From DASQPR01 sp963724705 (GTDB lineage Bacteria > Actinomycetota > Actinomycetes > Mycobacteriales > Micromonosporaceae), in contig CAVRVS010000004.1 of assembly GCA_963724705.1 (NCBI GenBank), positions 62,001-126,000 of the forward strand: 64,000 nt of DNA. The letters run 5' to 3'. The notes beneath the pieces were generated by a model. That model was not told the origin of the DNA. It worked only from the letters and a program-made list of their open reading frames with translations, and did no database searches. Below are positions 18,389 through 27,646 of the stretch, piece by piece. A program made the position numbers and the translations under genes. Positions within the stretch are counted from its first letter, which is position 1; every line of letters starts with the position of its first letter.

Positions 18389-18766
18389 TTATCCGCCGTA
18401 GGGTCGGGTGATGATTTCCAGGTTGTGCCCGTCCGGGTCGGACCAGTACAAGCCGCGTCCGCCGTCGTTGGTGTTGATCTGACCCGGCCGCCGGTGGTAC
18501 GGGTCTGCCCAGTACGTCTGGTCCCGCGCCTTGATCCGCTCGAAGATCAGGTCGAACTCGTCCTCGGTGACGAGGAAGGCATAGTGCTGTGGGTGGATCG
18601 TTCCGGAATCATCGACGAAGTCGAGGGAGACGTCGTTTGCCACACGCACGACCAGGAACGGCCCGTACTCAGTTGGCTGAGCCAGGCCCAGCAACCCTGC
18701 GAGGAACTGGGCCGAGCGTCGCTTGTCACGCGCGTGCACGATGGTGTGGTTGAGCTGTGCGGGCAT
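18389..18766 (-). CDS. Glyoxalase/bleomycin-resistance (VOC) family protein
   Basis: 125 residues, one VOC module pair: LNHTIVHARDK at the start with a metal-type His, HYAFLVTEDEFD in the middle and YWSDPDGHNLEIITRPYG at the end with the conserved Glu. Members are metal-dependent lyases, dioxygenases or drug-binding proteins; the substrate is not predictable. Cytosolic, monocistronic. Confidence 0.88.
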   Translation of the reverse strand: MPAQLNHTIVHARDKRRSAQFLAGLLGLAQPTEYGPFLVVRVANDVSLDFVDDSGTIHPQHYAFLVTEDEFDLIFERIKARDQTYWADPYHRRPGQINTNDGGRGLYWSDPDGHNLEIITRPYGG

Positions 18767-19010
18767 CAGTCACCCTCCGATCACGACATAGACGTGGTTC
18801 GAGCCTGACGGTTTCTGCGAGGCTTTGACCTGGGAGGATCGCGCTGTTCGGTCCGACCGGTCAGCGACTCGCGCGGGGCTCGATCTTAATCAGAGCCGGC
18901 GTCGTCCGGGGTGCTACTCGGATGCCAGCGTCGGCCCAAATACCACGTGACGAATTGACCGACGGGACAATGTGCAGGTAAACAGCGTTCCTCCTTCGCC
19001 ACGGGCTCGA

Positions 19011-19395
19011 TTAGAAGCCGTTGGTCACCCCTGTTTCGACGGCGACCACGACGGCAACGATGTAAGGCGCGGCATCGCGAGTGGGGGAGCGGAGTGGGAG
19101 CAGTGCGAGTATCCGAACCGGCTTGTACGGCGTCCATTTGCGCTCAACTGGCACCAACCGCCCGCCGCTGTGCTGCGATGCCTCATATCTGGGCAGGTCA
19201 TGGGGTGTTGTTGGACGGTCACTGACACCCTCCTTTTGGGAAGTTTTCATCGGCCATCCACGATGTTAGATACCGCCTGAGCTGGGGCTTGTTGATCGAG
19301 GCGATCGAAATGGGCGAGCGTGCGCTGATCCCTTACCGGTGGGAGCAGATTGGGAGCAAGCAGGTGACCTCTTCCCAAATGCAAAGGAGGTCACC
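19011..19395 (+). repeat. Dispersed two-module repeat, copy 6
   Basis: Both modules are present, including the left extension TTAGAAGCCGTTGGTCACC shared with copy 4. Ends in the intact hairpin GGTGACCTC...GAGGTCACC. Confidence 0.9.
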
Positions 19396-19543
19396 TGCAG
19401 CGCCGAACGCCTGCGCACCCGCTATTCGACATGAGCCAGTCTCTTTATGTATTTCAGCAGTCACTGCTGATCGCACGACTACCGCTTCGGGGATCGAAGA
19501 GAGGCACTCGAGCGGATCGGCATTCAACCGGGAGGCTGTCCCA

Positions 19544-19589
19544 GGCCCCGGTTTGGTTGACTACCTAATGTGCCCCAGTTTGGTCGACT
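19544..19589 (+). repeat. Tandem 19-bp near-identical units upstream of an IS3 orfA remnant
   Basis: GGCCCCGGTTTGGTTGACT (19544-19562) and TGCCCCAGTTTGGTCGACT (19571-19589) match at 16 of 19 bases with a 27-bp period. Directly upstream of a transposase start, so probably IS terminal sequences, possibly two abutting or nested ends. Confidence 0.5.
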
Positions 19590-19614
19590 CGTGTTGGTTG
19601 ACTTGGCATGTCTG

Positions 19615-19857
19615 ATGGTCCAGAAAGGACGTCATGCCAAGGGCTTATCCCCGGAGTTTCGCCGTAGGGTGCTGCACCTGTTGAAGGCGGGCGGTACCGT
19701 CGCGCAGGTCGCTGCGGACCTGCAGATCAGTGATCAGGTCGTTTACAACTGGCGGCGCCAGGAGCGCATCGGTAATGGCCTGATACCCGGCGTCACCTCG
19801 GCCGGAAACCGCAAACCAGCCAACGCCGATGGCGGCACCGCCGCCGGTCGCCCGTGA
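19615..19857 (+). pseudogene. IS3-family OrfA (helix-turn-helix) remnant, 3'-truncated
   Basis: From the ATG at 19615 the product reads GRHAKGLSPEFRRRVLHLLK, then TVAQVAADLQISDQVVYNWR, a typical IS3 OrfA HTH. Homology ends after PGVTSAG near residue 57, where the coiled ELAAARRRI-type region and OrfB should follow; the remaining codons are unrelated. Confidence 0.75.
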
Positions 19858-20078
19858 GTTGAGAGCCTCACCGTCCATCTTGCTGGATCCATAATCGACC
19901 GGCGCAACTGTGCCCGCTGGCACCCCGTCTCCGCCAACCGCGTGGTGTCCCCGTTTCGACGACTCGACCGGCCACCCCGGCCGGAAGGTGACGGACGGGC
20001 TGATCATGGCGGCCAAAGAACTCGGCGCGCACAACGCTACGGAGGTTGAACGGCTCAACCTGGACAACATCAAAGTGA

Positions 20079-20228
20079 GGGTACGGGCAAAACGGTGCCG
20101 GGTCCTACACGTTCAGCGCATCCGAAGGCACCGTACGCTGGCGGTTCGTCCTACCGGCGAGCACAGCTCCCAACGAACTGCCGCTCGCCGGGACGAACGG
20201 TGTCTCGTTCAGCTACACGGCGGGGTGA
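20079..20228 (+). pseudogene. 3' fragment of an unidentified secreted-type protein gene
   Basis: A 49-codon frame with no start, opening right after a stop codon. Its composition is that of a beta-rich extracellular domain (GAGSYTFSASEGTVRWRFVL, then GTNGVSFSYTAG at the stop). Not recognised. Confidence 0.3.
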
Positions 20229-20382
20229 CCGCATTCTGTTGCTGGCGCCCTAGGCCGCCCATTAGCATGTGGACGAACGGGCGGCGAAAGCACCGGGACC
20301 AGGCTGGCTGAACTCGTGACCACGCCGCGGATCATCACGTATGCCAACGGGGAAATGCCAGCCGCCAGGAGGTCGCGCCGTC

Positions 20383-22407
20383 ATGCACCCCGGTCCCGGC
20401 CCCCACATGATGCGTCCATTCGCGGGCGATCCGTCGGTGACGAAGCAGCGCGTAAGGAAGGGCACCATTGCCCGGATCGCGCGATACGCGCGACCGTACC
20501 GCTGGCGTCTGGCCATCTTCTTGGTGGCCGCGGCGCTGGATGCGGTGATCATGGTAAGCATCCCGGTGCTGCTCGGGGTCGTCATCGACCGCGGCGTGCT
20601 GCCAAAACGAGCCGATGTCGTCCTCGGAATCGCCGGCGTGGTTGCCGGGCTGGCCATTCTCGACGCGTTCCTGACCTTCGTCCAGCGCTGGTATACCGCT
20701 CGGGTCGGCGAAGGCCTCATTTACGATCTGCGTACGCAAGTGTTCGCTCACGTGCAGCGGCAGCCGATCGCGTTCTTCACCCGGGCGCATACCGGCTCGC
20801 TGGTCAGCCGGCTCAACGGAGACGTCATCGGTGCGCAGCAGGCACTGACCTCGACACTGGTGTCCACGGTATCGAGCACGCTCCAGGTGATTCTGGTGCT
20901 TGTGACAATGTTCTACTTCTCCTGGCTCGTCACAGTTATCGCTGTCTTGCTAATCCCGATGTTCATCATCCCGGCCCGCTTGGTCGGGCGCAGGCTGCAG
21001 CGGCTGACGAGGGAATCGATGCAGCTCGACGCCGCCATGGGTTCGACGATGACGGAGCGCTTCAACGTCGCGGGCGCGATGTTGGCGAAGCTGTTCGGCC
21101 GACCGCGACGGGAGATCAGCGTCTTCGCCGAGAGGGCGGCGAAGGTCAGGGACATCGGCGTGCTCCGCGCGTTGTACGGCAGCACGCTGTTCATCGCCTT
21201 GACGTTGCTCGCGTCGATGTCCACGGCGCTGATCTACGGCGCTGGCGGCGTCCTCGTCGTGCGCGGAGCCTTCCAGGTCGGCACCATGGTCTCCCTGGCC
21301 ATGCTGCTCAACAGGCTGTACGGGCCGATCACGGCGCTGTCCAATGTCCAGGTCGATGCGATGACCGCGCTGGTCAGTTTTGACCGCGTGTTCGAGGTGC
21401 TCGACTTGAAGCCGCTAATCGACGATCGGCCGGACGCGGTGCCGCTGATATTCGTGCCGCGGGGCAACGGATCGACCGGCTCCTCCGCCTCGACGGCGGA
21501 TCTCGTTTTCGACCATGTCTCGTTCCACTACCCGGCCGTGTCCGAGGTCTCGCTCGCATCGCTGGAGTCGATTGCCTTGCCCGTACCGGAGCGCACGGGA
21601 GTGCAGCTGGGTGTGCTTCACGATGTCAGCTTCACCGCCCCGGCCCGGCAGCTCACGGCCCTAGTCGGCCCGTCCGGAGCAGGCAAGACGACGATCACGC
21701 ATCTGGTGTCCCGGCTGTACGATCCCAGCCAGGGCACGGTACGCATCGGTGGGTTCGACCTGCGCGACGTGACCCAGGAGTCGTTGCGCGACGTGGTCGG
21801 GGTGGTAACTCAGGATGCGCACATGTTCCACGACACGATCCGGACCAACCTTCTGTATGCCCGCCCTGATGCGAGCCAGGCGGACCTGATCGAGGCGTGC
21901 CGGGCGGCCCGCATCTGGGACATGGTCGCTACTCTGCCCGACGGGCTCGACACGATCGTGGGCGACCGCGGCTACCGGCTGTCCGGCGGCGAGAAACAGC
22001 GGATGGCCCTCGCCCGGCTGCTGCTGAAGGCGCCCGCCGTGGTTGTGCTCGACGAGGCCACCGCGCACTTGGACTCCGAGTCCGAGTGGGCCGTCCAACA
22101 AGCCCTCAAAACCGCGTTGTCCGGTCGCACCTCGCTCGTCATCGCGCACCGGCTGTCCACCATCCGCGACGCCGACCAGATACTGGTTGTCGATGATGGA
22201 CGGATTCGTGAGTCCGGTCGGCACGACGAGTTGCTCTCGGCGGAAGGGCTGTACGCGGACCTTTACCGAACCCAGTTCACCCGTCAGGAGCCCCTCGGCG
22301 CCGGCGTGCGGCTCGGACCGCCCGGCGGGCATTTCCCGGGACCTCGACCGCCGGGTGGTCCTGGCCTGCCTCCGCCCGGAAGACCCTGGCCAGGACCGCC
22401 CGATTAG
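20383..22407 (+). CDS. ABC exporter, fused membrane and ATPase domains
   Basis: 674 residues; the ATG at 20383 follows AGGAGG at 20367-20372. Residues about 25-320 are a six-helix type IV exporter domain; about 360-620 the ATPase with Walker A GPSGAGKTT, Q-loop VTQDAHMF, signature LSGGEKQRM, Walker B VVVLDEATAHLD and H-loop AHRLS. The last ~32 residues are a Pro/Gly-rich cytoplasmic tail (LGPPGGHFPGPRPPGG onward) unlike ordinary homologues. It ends 2 bases before the convergent sulfotransferase stop and belongs to the putative biosynthetic locus with the sulfotransferase, type III PKS and desaturase; likely the product exporter. Confidence 0.93.
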   Translation: MHPGPGPHMMRPFAGDPSVTKQRVRKGTIARIARYARPYRWRLAIFLVAAALDAVIMVSIPVLLGVVIDRGVLPKRADVVLGIAGVVAGLAILDAFLTFVQRWYTARVGEGLIYDLRTQVFAHVQRQPIAFFTRAHTGSLVSRLNGDVIGAQQALTSTLVSTVSSTLQVILVLVTMFYFSWLVTVIAVLLIPMFIIPARLVGRRLQRLTRESMQLDAAMGSTMTERFNVAGAMLAKLFGRPRREISVFAERAAKVRDIGVLRALYGSTLFIALTLLASMSTALIYGAGGVLVVRGAFQVGTMVSLAMLLNRLYGPITALSNVQVDAMTALVSFDRVFEVLDLKPLIDDRPDAVPLIFVPRGNGSTGSSASTADLVFDHVSFHYPAVSEVSLASLESIALPVPERTGVQLGVLHDVSFTAPARQLTALVGPSGAGKTTITHLVSRLYDPSQGTVRIGGFDLRDVTQESLRDVVGVVTQDAHMFHDTIRTNLLYARPDASQADLIEACRAARIWDMVATLPDGLDTIVGDRGYRLSGGEKQRMALARLLLKAPAVVVLDEATAHLDSESEWAVQQALKTALSGRTSLVIAHRLSTIRDADQILVVDDGRIRESGRHDELLSAEGLYADLYRTQFTRQEPLGAGVRLGPPGGHFPGPRPPGGPGLPPPGRPWPGPPD

Positions 22408-22409
22408 AT

Positions 22410-23441
22410 CTAGGTCTCAATGCTGTCGGACCGGCGGTGCAGCCATTCGATCATTTCGGGCGGAGCGAGCCGCGCGACCCGTGTGTAGTACCAGGCCATC
22501 TCTTCGTCGCTGAGGATCTCGCGCGCGGCGCCCGAGGTGCCGCGGCGGAAGAACAAGGCGTTGTTGGTGGCAATCCCTGGCGGGGGCGGGACGAGCACGT
22601 CGTCGCGTTCCCTCATGCGCTCGAATGTGGCCGCCTCGACGAGGGCTGGCCACGACTGCTCCGCGACAGTGATCCCGAGCCGGTCCGCGAGCCCGCGCAT
22701 CTGACCCTCGAGGTTGGACAGCAGGTCGTCGTAACGCACCAGCACCACGCTTGGCTCAGCGCGCCGGGTCCATGCCTCGGAGAGGTGCCGCATGACGGCC
22801 GGGAGCGAGGCCGATGGCCGGCGTGAATCGTCGTCACCGCTGATCCATTCGAGCACAGCCGCGTGCAGCTGCTCGGGTGACACGTCCGGGGTTCGCGGCA
22901 TAGGAGGCGGTCGAAGAGGCATGAGCCCGCGCGGCCTTGGCGGTGGACCTTGAGGCGGGGGCGGCGATCCAGGAGGCCACGGAGGTCCGGCGGCCCCGAA
23001 GCGTCCATGATGCCCGGGAGGTGCGGACCGACCGGGTGGCGGCTGTGCAGGCGGGGGCCCGATCAGTCGATCCTGGTGGTACATCGACACGAACGCATCG
23101 ATTGGATGCCGGGCCGTCACGACGTACGTGACTCGAGCGTCGAAGGGAATGCCGGCGAGCGGGGTGTGTGTCTTGATGAATCGTCGGTGTCGCTGCGCGG
23201 CCAACTGAGCATCGACGTGTTCCGGCGGCACATCCGGAGTGTCCAGCCACGGCGACAGCCTCCACAGTGGAGCCGGGAGGTCCCGTGTCTGGAAAATCAG
23301 CAGCGCGCAGATCATCTGCATCCAGGTCGTCCCGGACTTGCGCGGGGTGCTGATCACGATGTCGCCGGCTCGAAAGCGAAAGCCCAGCCACCGGCCGTTG
23401 TTCTCGGCGGGCGGCTGACGGTCCATCGGGGCAGCGGCCAC
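22410..23441 (-). CDS. PAPS-dependent sulfotransferase with a proline-rich insertion
   Basis: 343 residues, cytosolic. The 5'-phosphosulfate loop STPRKSGTTW (31-40) and the 3'-phosphate site TARHPIDAFVSMYHQD (109-124) are intact; FIKTHTPL (88-95) is the conserved core with a candidate catalytic His. Residues about 128-184 are an insertion of more than 40 percent proline with Gly/Arg, placed right after the PAPS 3'-phosphate motif. The C-terminal RRGTSGAAREILSDEE keeps the usual RKG-type PAPS contact as RRG. Transcribed divergently from the type III PKS across a 173-base gap. Probably sulfates the cluster product. Confidence 0.9.
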   Translation of the reverse strand: MAAAPMDRQPPAENNGRWLGFRFRAGDIVISTPRKSGTTWMQMICALLIFQTRDLPAPLWRLSPWLDTPDVPPEHVDAQLAAQRHRRFIKTHTPLAGIPFDARVTYVVTARHPIDAFVSMYHQDRLIGPPPAQPPPGRSAPPGHHGRFGAAGPPWPPGSPPPPQGPPPRPRGLMPLRPPPMPRTPDVSPEQLHAAVLEWISGDDDSRRPSASLPAVMRHLSEAWTRRAEPSVVLVRYDDLLSNLEGQMRGLADRLGITVAEQSWPALVEAATFERMRERDDVLVPPPPGIATNNALFFRRGTSGAAREILSDEEMAWYYTRVARLAPPEMIEWLHRRSDSIET

Positions 23442-23614
23442 GCGGTGAGCCTAGCGAAGGCCCGCCATCTGCGCCGCCCCCGCGGCTAGGTACTAGTCCG
23501 ATTAGGACACGAGTTTCGCTCTCGGGTCTGTTGTCTCGGGCGACGGCGCCGTAACCTGTGAAGTGGTTCAGGCCCGTCGGCGCCTTGCCATCCAACGGGG
23601 GAAGAGCTCTTTCC

Positions 23615-24772
23615 ATGATTCGTCATGAACATGAGCTGGGGCAGGGCAATGCTCGCGACCCAGCGGACTTGGGCGGCGCGGCAGCGGTGATCGCGTCCGT
23701 CGGAAGCGCGTTTCCGGATCGATCCTATTCGCAGGACGAGATCGGTTCTCTCCTCGGCCTGGAGAACAGGGTCGTTCAGAAGCTCCTCCGTTCGCCCCAC
23801 ATCCAGCGGCGGCACCTTAATCTCCCTGAGCCGGACCCACAGACGGGCCGTGCTCGGTCCGAGTCCCCGGCCGAGCTACACGAGAAGTTCCGCCACTGCG
23901 CATTGGAGCTGGGATCGCAGGCGATCCGCCACGCGCTCGATGGCGCATCGCTATCGCCGACCGATGTCGACTACCTGCTGTGCGTCACGTCAACCGGCTT
24001 CATGGTGCCCGGACTCAGCTCGCTGTTATCGCGGGAACTCGGACTCAACCGCAATCTCCTGCGCGCCGACGTGGTCGGAATGGGGTGCAACGCTGGCCTC
24101 AACGGCATGAACCCTCTCGTCCAGTGGGTGACTAACCATCCAGGCCGGGTGGCGCTCCTGGTCTGCTGTGAGATCAACTCCGCGATGTACGTCGTCGACG
24201 ACACGCCGCGAACCGGCATTGTCAACAGTCTCTTCGGCGATGGAGCCGCAGCGGTCGTGCTGAGCGGCTACCACGCCAACGGGGCCGGACCGGCACCCTC
24301 ACCCCGAACCCCGCGCGTCGTCGACTTCGAGAGCTTCTGCGTCCCCGAACAGTGGGCGGCCATGCGCTTCGACTGGAGTGCCGCTGACGGAAAGTGGAGC
24401 TTCTACGTCGACCGAGACATTCCCTATGTCATCGGCGACAACGTCCGGGAGCCGGTGGACACGCTCCTCAAGCGCAACAGACTCGATGTCTCGGCGGTCC
24501 GGCACTGGATCGTGCACACGGGCGGCGGTTTGGTCATCGACTCCGTCCGCCGCGGCCTCGGCCTGGACGAGCACGACGTGCGGCACACGCGGTCCGTGCT
24601 GCGCGACTACGGGAACATCTCCAGCGGCAGCTTCCTGGTCAGCCTGCAGCGCCTGCTCGCCGAAGGCAGTGTGTCGGCAGGCGACCGGGCCGTCATGGTG
24701 ACGATGGGGCCCGGCGCACAGATCGAAACCGCACTGCTCCAATTCGGCATACCACACGACGACGACTACTAG
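23615..24772 (+). CDS. DpgA-like type III polyketide synthase
   Basis: 385 residues from the ATG at 23615; a GTG at 23558 would add 19. The thiolase-fold triad is present: Cys158 in GMGCNAG, His301 in VHTGGG and Asn334 in YGNISSGS. Sequence blocks follow DpgA (3,5-dihydroxyphenylacetyl-CoA synthase): CVTSTGFMVPGLSSL, RTGIVNSLFGDG, DIPYVIGDN, DVRHTRSVLRDYG, rather than chalcone or alkylresorcinol synthases. DpgA condenses malonyl-CoA units. The glycopeptide partners DpgB, DpgC and DpgD are not in this window. It is followed after 20 bases by the desaturase, so the two form an operon. Confidence 0.9.
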   Translation: MIRHEHELGQGNARDPADLGGAAAVIASVGSAFPDRSYSQDEIGSLLGLENRVVQKLLRSPHIQRRHLNLPEPDPQTGRARSESPAELHEKFRHCALELGSQAIRHALDGASLSPTDVDYLLCVTSTGFMVPGLSSLLSRELGLNRNLLRADVVGMGCNAGLNGMNPLVQWVTNHPGRVALLVCCEINSAMYVVDDTPRTGIVNSLFGDGAAAVVLSGYHANGAGPAPSPRTPRVVDFESFCVPEQWAAMRFDWSAADGKWSFYVDRDIPYVIGDNVREPVDTLLKRNRLDVSAVRHWIVHTGGGLVIDSVRRGLGLDEHDVRHTRSVLRDYGNISSGSFLVSLQRLLAEGSVSAGDRAVMVTMGPGAQIETALLQFGIPHDDDY

Positions 24773-24792
24773 TACGGAGGACGAGGAGCGAC

Positions 24793-26403
24793 ATGTCCGA
24801 CACCATCACGCCGAGTTCGGCTCGGAGTTCTCCCCGTACGGGCACCATCCTTCCCCAAGGCCGGCCATTCTGGATCGTCGACGGAGGCGCCTATGACTTC
24901 ACCGAATGGATGAAGCTGCACCCGGGCGGCGCGATGTGGTTCAGGCAGACCGAGGGTCGTGACATCAGTGCCCTCCTGCACACCTATCACCGGGAACCAG
25001 CCCGGTTGCAGACGTTCCTCGCGAGATATGCGATTTCGGAACTCGTCGGCAAGACCGTCCAACCCAGGATCGTTGTTCCGCCCCGAGCCAGCGACACGCC
25101 ACCTCCTCCTCCACCGCCGCCACCGTCACCGTCACAAAGCCCACCACCATTCGCAGGTGAGCCGCTCCCGCAGCTGGGCGTCCCGCCGTTCCTGCTGGCG
25201 CCAGGTTTCGACGCCCGCCGGGACCTGCCGAAGCTCGACTACCGCGACCAGGGAAGTCTGCTCGCCGAGATCCGCACCAAGCTGAACGCCAGGTTCTCCA
25301 AGCGGGATCTGAAGAAGTACGACCGAACGTTCGACGTCGTGACCTTGATCATCGGTGCCGCGCACGTTGCGGCGCTGGCGCTCTTGATGACAGGACTCCT
25401 ACCGGCCTGGGGATTCGTCGTCGTCATGGTCGTGACGCGAACATCACTGGCGGGCGCGGGCCATTACCACCTGCACCGGAAGTGGAAAGACCAGCGTCGT
25501 TACACCATGCCGATCGGCAAAGCGCTCTTCGATATCAACTACGTCGGCACGAGCCTCATCGGATCCGATGGGCACGTCCTCCTGCACCACCCCTATCTGG
25601 GTTCCGGCGCCGACGTGAAGAAGACGTTCTTCGACAGCATGCTCCGACTCCATCCGGTCCTGCGCATCCCGGGTTACACGCTCCACAAACTCGGCATCTC
25701 GCTGACCGGGCTGCCGTTCCGCGCCATCGAGATCGCCAAGTTCGAACGCCCTATGCGCAACGGGTCCGCCACTCCGGATGCGATCCGGACGGACTTCTGG
25801 CTTATCCGCGCGTGGATCGTGGCCGAGTTCGTCGCGTGCCTCGTGACAGGACACATCGTGGCCTGGTTGATACAGTTCGTCATCACCTTGTGGTTCAACA
25901 CGTTCCTCGTCGTCGCGAGTCACGACTTCGAGGAGTCGACCACTGAGGAGGAGCTCGCCGCGATACCTGAGCGGCTCCGCAACGACTGGGCGGCGCAGCA
26001 GATCGGCCTGAGTTACGACCTCACCGTCGTCGGCAACCGCTGGATAGATCTGTTTCTCAGCGCCGGGCTCAGTCCGCACCGCGTCCACCACGTACTGCCT
26101 TGGCAGGGCTCCGGATTCGCCAACATCGCCAGCGAACAAACGGTCAAGGAGGTGTGCGCGCAGGTTGGCATTGCCTGGCAACGGCCCCGGAACCTGCTAT
26201 TCGATCGTTTTCCGGCCGTGATGAAGCACTACCTGCTCTGCCCCGCGAAGCCGGCACCCCCGCCACCACCGCCCGCCTTCGACCCGGGCGTGCCTCCGCC
26301 TCCCCCGGGCCTGCACCCGGTTCAGGCCAAGTCGACGGTCAGGCAACAGGTCGGCACACTCGTCCGCTACGCGTTCGACGGCTGGCGAGGACTCGGCGTC
26401 TGA
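24793..26403 (+). CDS. Cytochrome b5-fatty acid desaturase fusion with two polyproline linkers
   Basis: 536 residues from the ATG at 24793, preceded by a GAGGAG ribosome site. Residues 15-90 are a cytochrome b5 domain with heme ligand His43 in HPGG and a second His at 63 or 66. Residues about 97-124 are a polyproline linker (nine consecutive Pro). The membrane desaturase (about 180-480) has His boxes HYHLH (224-228), HVLLHH (261-266) and HRVHH (429-433), ligating a di-iron centre. A second polyproline stretch (488-508) precedes a short tail. The b5 fusion is typical of front-end desaturases, but the third box starts with His, not Gln. Likely desaturates or hydroxylates the PKS product or its acyl starter. 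Confidence 0.9.
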   Translation: MSDTITPSSARSSPRTGTILPQGRPFWIVDGGAYDFTEWMKLHPGGAMWFRQTEGRDISALLHTYHREPARLQTFLARYAISELVGKTVQPRIVVPPRASDTPPPPPPPPPSPSQSPPPFAGEPLPQLGVPPFLLAPGFDARRDLPKLDYRDQGSLLAEIRTKLNARFSKRDLKKYDRTFDVVTLIIGAAHVAALALLMTGLLPAWGFVVVMVVTRTSLAGAGHYHLHRKWKDQRRYTMPIGKALFDINYVGTSLIGSDGHVLLHHPYLGSGADVKKTFFDSMLRLHPVLRIPGYTLHKLGISLTGLPFRAIEIAKFERPMRNGSATPDAIRTDFWLIRAWIVAEFVACLVTGHIVAWLIQFVITLWFNTFLVVASHDFEESTTEEELAAIPERLRNDWAAQQIGLSYDLTVVGNRWIDLFLSAGLSPHRVHHVLPWQGSGFANIASEQTVKEVCAQVGIAWQRPRNLLFDRFPAVMKHYLLCPAKPAPPPPPPAFDPGVPPPPPGLHPVQAKSTVRQQVGTLVRYAFDGWRGLGV

Positions 26404-26597
26404 TCGTACGGACGCGATGACGTTGTCCCGGCCGAGTGATCCCTGGCCGGCACACGTGCTTGGTGGCTCGTCGCGCCTTGCCATCAGTCGTAGACGAGGT
26501 CGAACCCACCCACCGACCATGGACCGGTTCGCGATCAGTAGTGACGCCCCGGCGTTGTCCCCCGTCACGATGCGCCCGTTCACGTGCGCGGGCGCAG

Positions 26598-26727
26598 CGC
26601 CGGGCGGGGAAGCGAATGGGAGCAGCGCGAGTGTCCAAACCGGCGTGTACGGCGTCCAAGTGCGCCGAACTGACATCAACGGCCGCCTCTGAGCTGCGAT
26701 GCCTCACATCTGGGCAGGTCATAGGCA
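26598..26727 (+). repeat. Dispersed repeat, copy 7 (module A only)
   Basis: From a degenerate GGGAAGCGAATGGGAGCAGC through CTGGGCAGGTCATAGGC. Stops where module B begins in other copies. Confidence 0.85.
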
Positions 26728-27123
26728 AGCCGTGATCGCGCTCAGCATTTCATGCGTGCGCGAGGGGCCAGATCTCACGGCCTTGACCGACCCCAGATGT
26801 GTCCGCAGCCGACACATAGGCAACGGTGACCGCAACGCTCATCATCAATCGCCACGTCGCGGCCACCCGACACCTCACGGAAGTCGATGGACGTCGTCAG
26901 CGCTGACCCGCTGACCTTGCTCGACCTCCGACAGCCACCGTGACAGCAACGGGCCCCGATTCGCGCGCGCGAACACAGCTACGAGAAGACCTTCATCAGC
27001 GTCAACGGTGTCCAGCGGATGCGGCGAGACAACGTGGACGGTTCTTAAAAGCGGGAGATCATCTGCAGCGTCGCAGTACCGATGCTGCGATGACTGCGGT
27101 TAAGCTGATCAACTTTTGGCGAC
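26728..27123. other. Intergenic stretch, nothing recognised
   Basis: About 400 bases between repeat copy 7 and the membrane-protein gene. A short frame near 26980-27045 looks coding-like (YEKTFISVNGVQRMRR) but has no start and no recognised family. Confidence 0.4.
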
Positions 27124-27606
27124 TCACGGCGCCAAATATCGTTTGTGTCGTACACGCTCGACGATCTCGGCTAGCACGGCCTCGACGGGAACGGCCGCAA
27201 GCACGGCCAGGGCGACGATGGCGGCGTCGAACATCCACATCGGTGTAGTCGGGTAGACGCGATGCCAATGGTCATCCCACGAGTCGCCGAACCAGGCGAA
27301 TAGACCGATGGCGACTGTGTTGCCGACCCACGATATCCACCGCGGAGCCATACGATCAGGGTCGTCCTCGTCACGGGGTTCCCGAGTCGCGGGTGCTGCA
27401 GGTAGCCGGGCCCATCGCTCCACCGTGGCCGCGCCGGCGCCCGCGATGATCAACGTCGGGTAAAGGGCGCCCGCTGCTGCCACCCACAGGGGCGCTTGCG
27501 AGAACAGTGTGTGCACGCCGACGGTGGTAGCGGCGAGAAGTACCACTGCTACGGCGGTGAAGGTTGCTATGTGGGGACGCCGTCCGGCGAACCTTCTCAG
27601 TGTCAT
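27124..27606 (-). CDS. Hypothetical membrane protein
   Basis: 160 residues from the ATG at 27606. Four hydrophobic segments: about 13-31, 36-56, 93-105 and 125-142. A charged loop (REPRDEDDPDR) lies between the second and third. No family recognised. It follows the next gene upstream by 40 bases on the same strand, so the two may be co-transcribed. Confidence 0.6.
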   Translation of the reverse strand: MTLRRFAGRRPHIATFTAVAVVLLAATTVGVHTLFSQAPLWVAAAGALYPTLIIAGAGAATVERWARLPAAPATREPRDEDDPDRMAPRWISWVGNTVAIGLFAWFGDSWDDHWHRVYPTTPMWMFDAAIVALAVLAAVPVEAVLAEIVERVRHKRYLAP

Positions 27607-27646
27607 GCCCGTCCCGTCGGCCGGCGGTGTGGGAGTCAGCGGTCGC

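Noticed and set aside
19910..20311. 133-codon plus-strand frame
   Set aside because: Low-complexity mixed product; a different frame in the same place (20079-20228) gives a more protein-like sequence.
24394..24792. Extended N-terminus for the desaturase frame
   Set aside because: This part overlaps the PKS gene in another frame and is Arg-rich nonsense; the ATG at 24793 has a ribosome site and starts the b5 domain.
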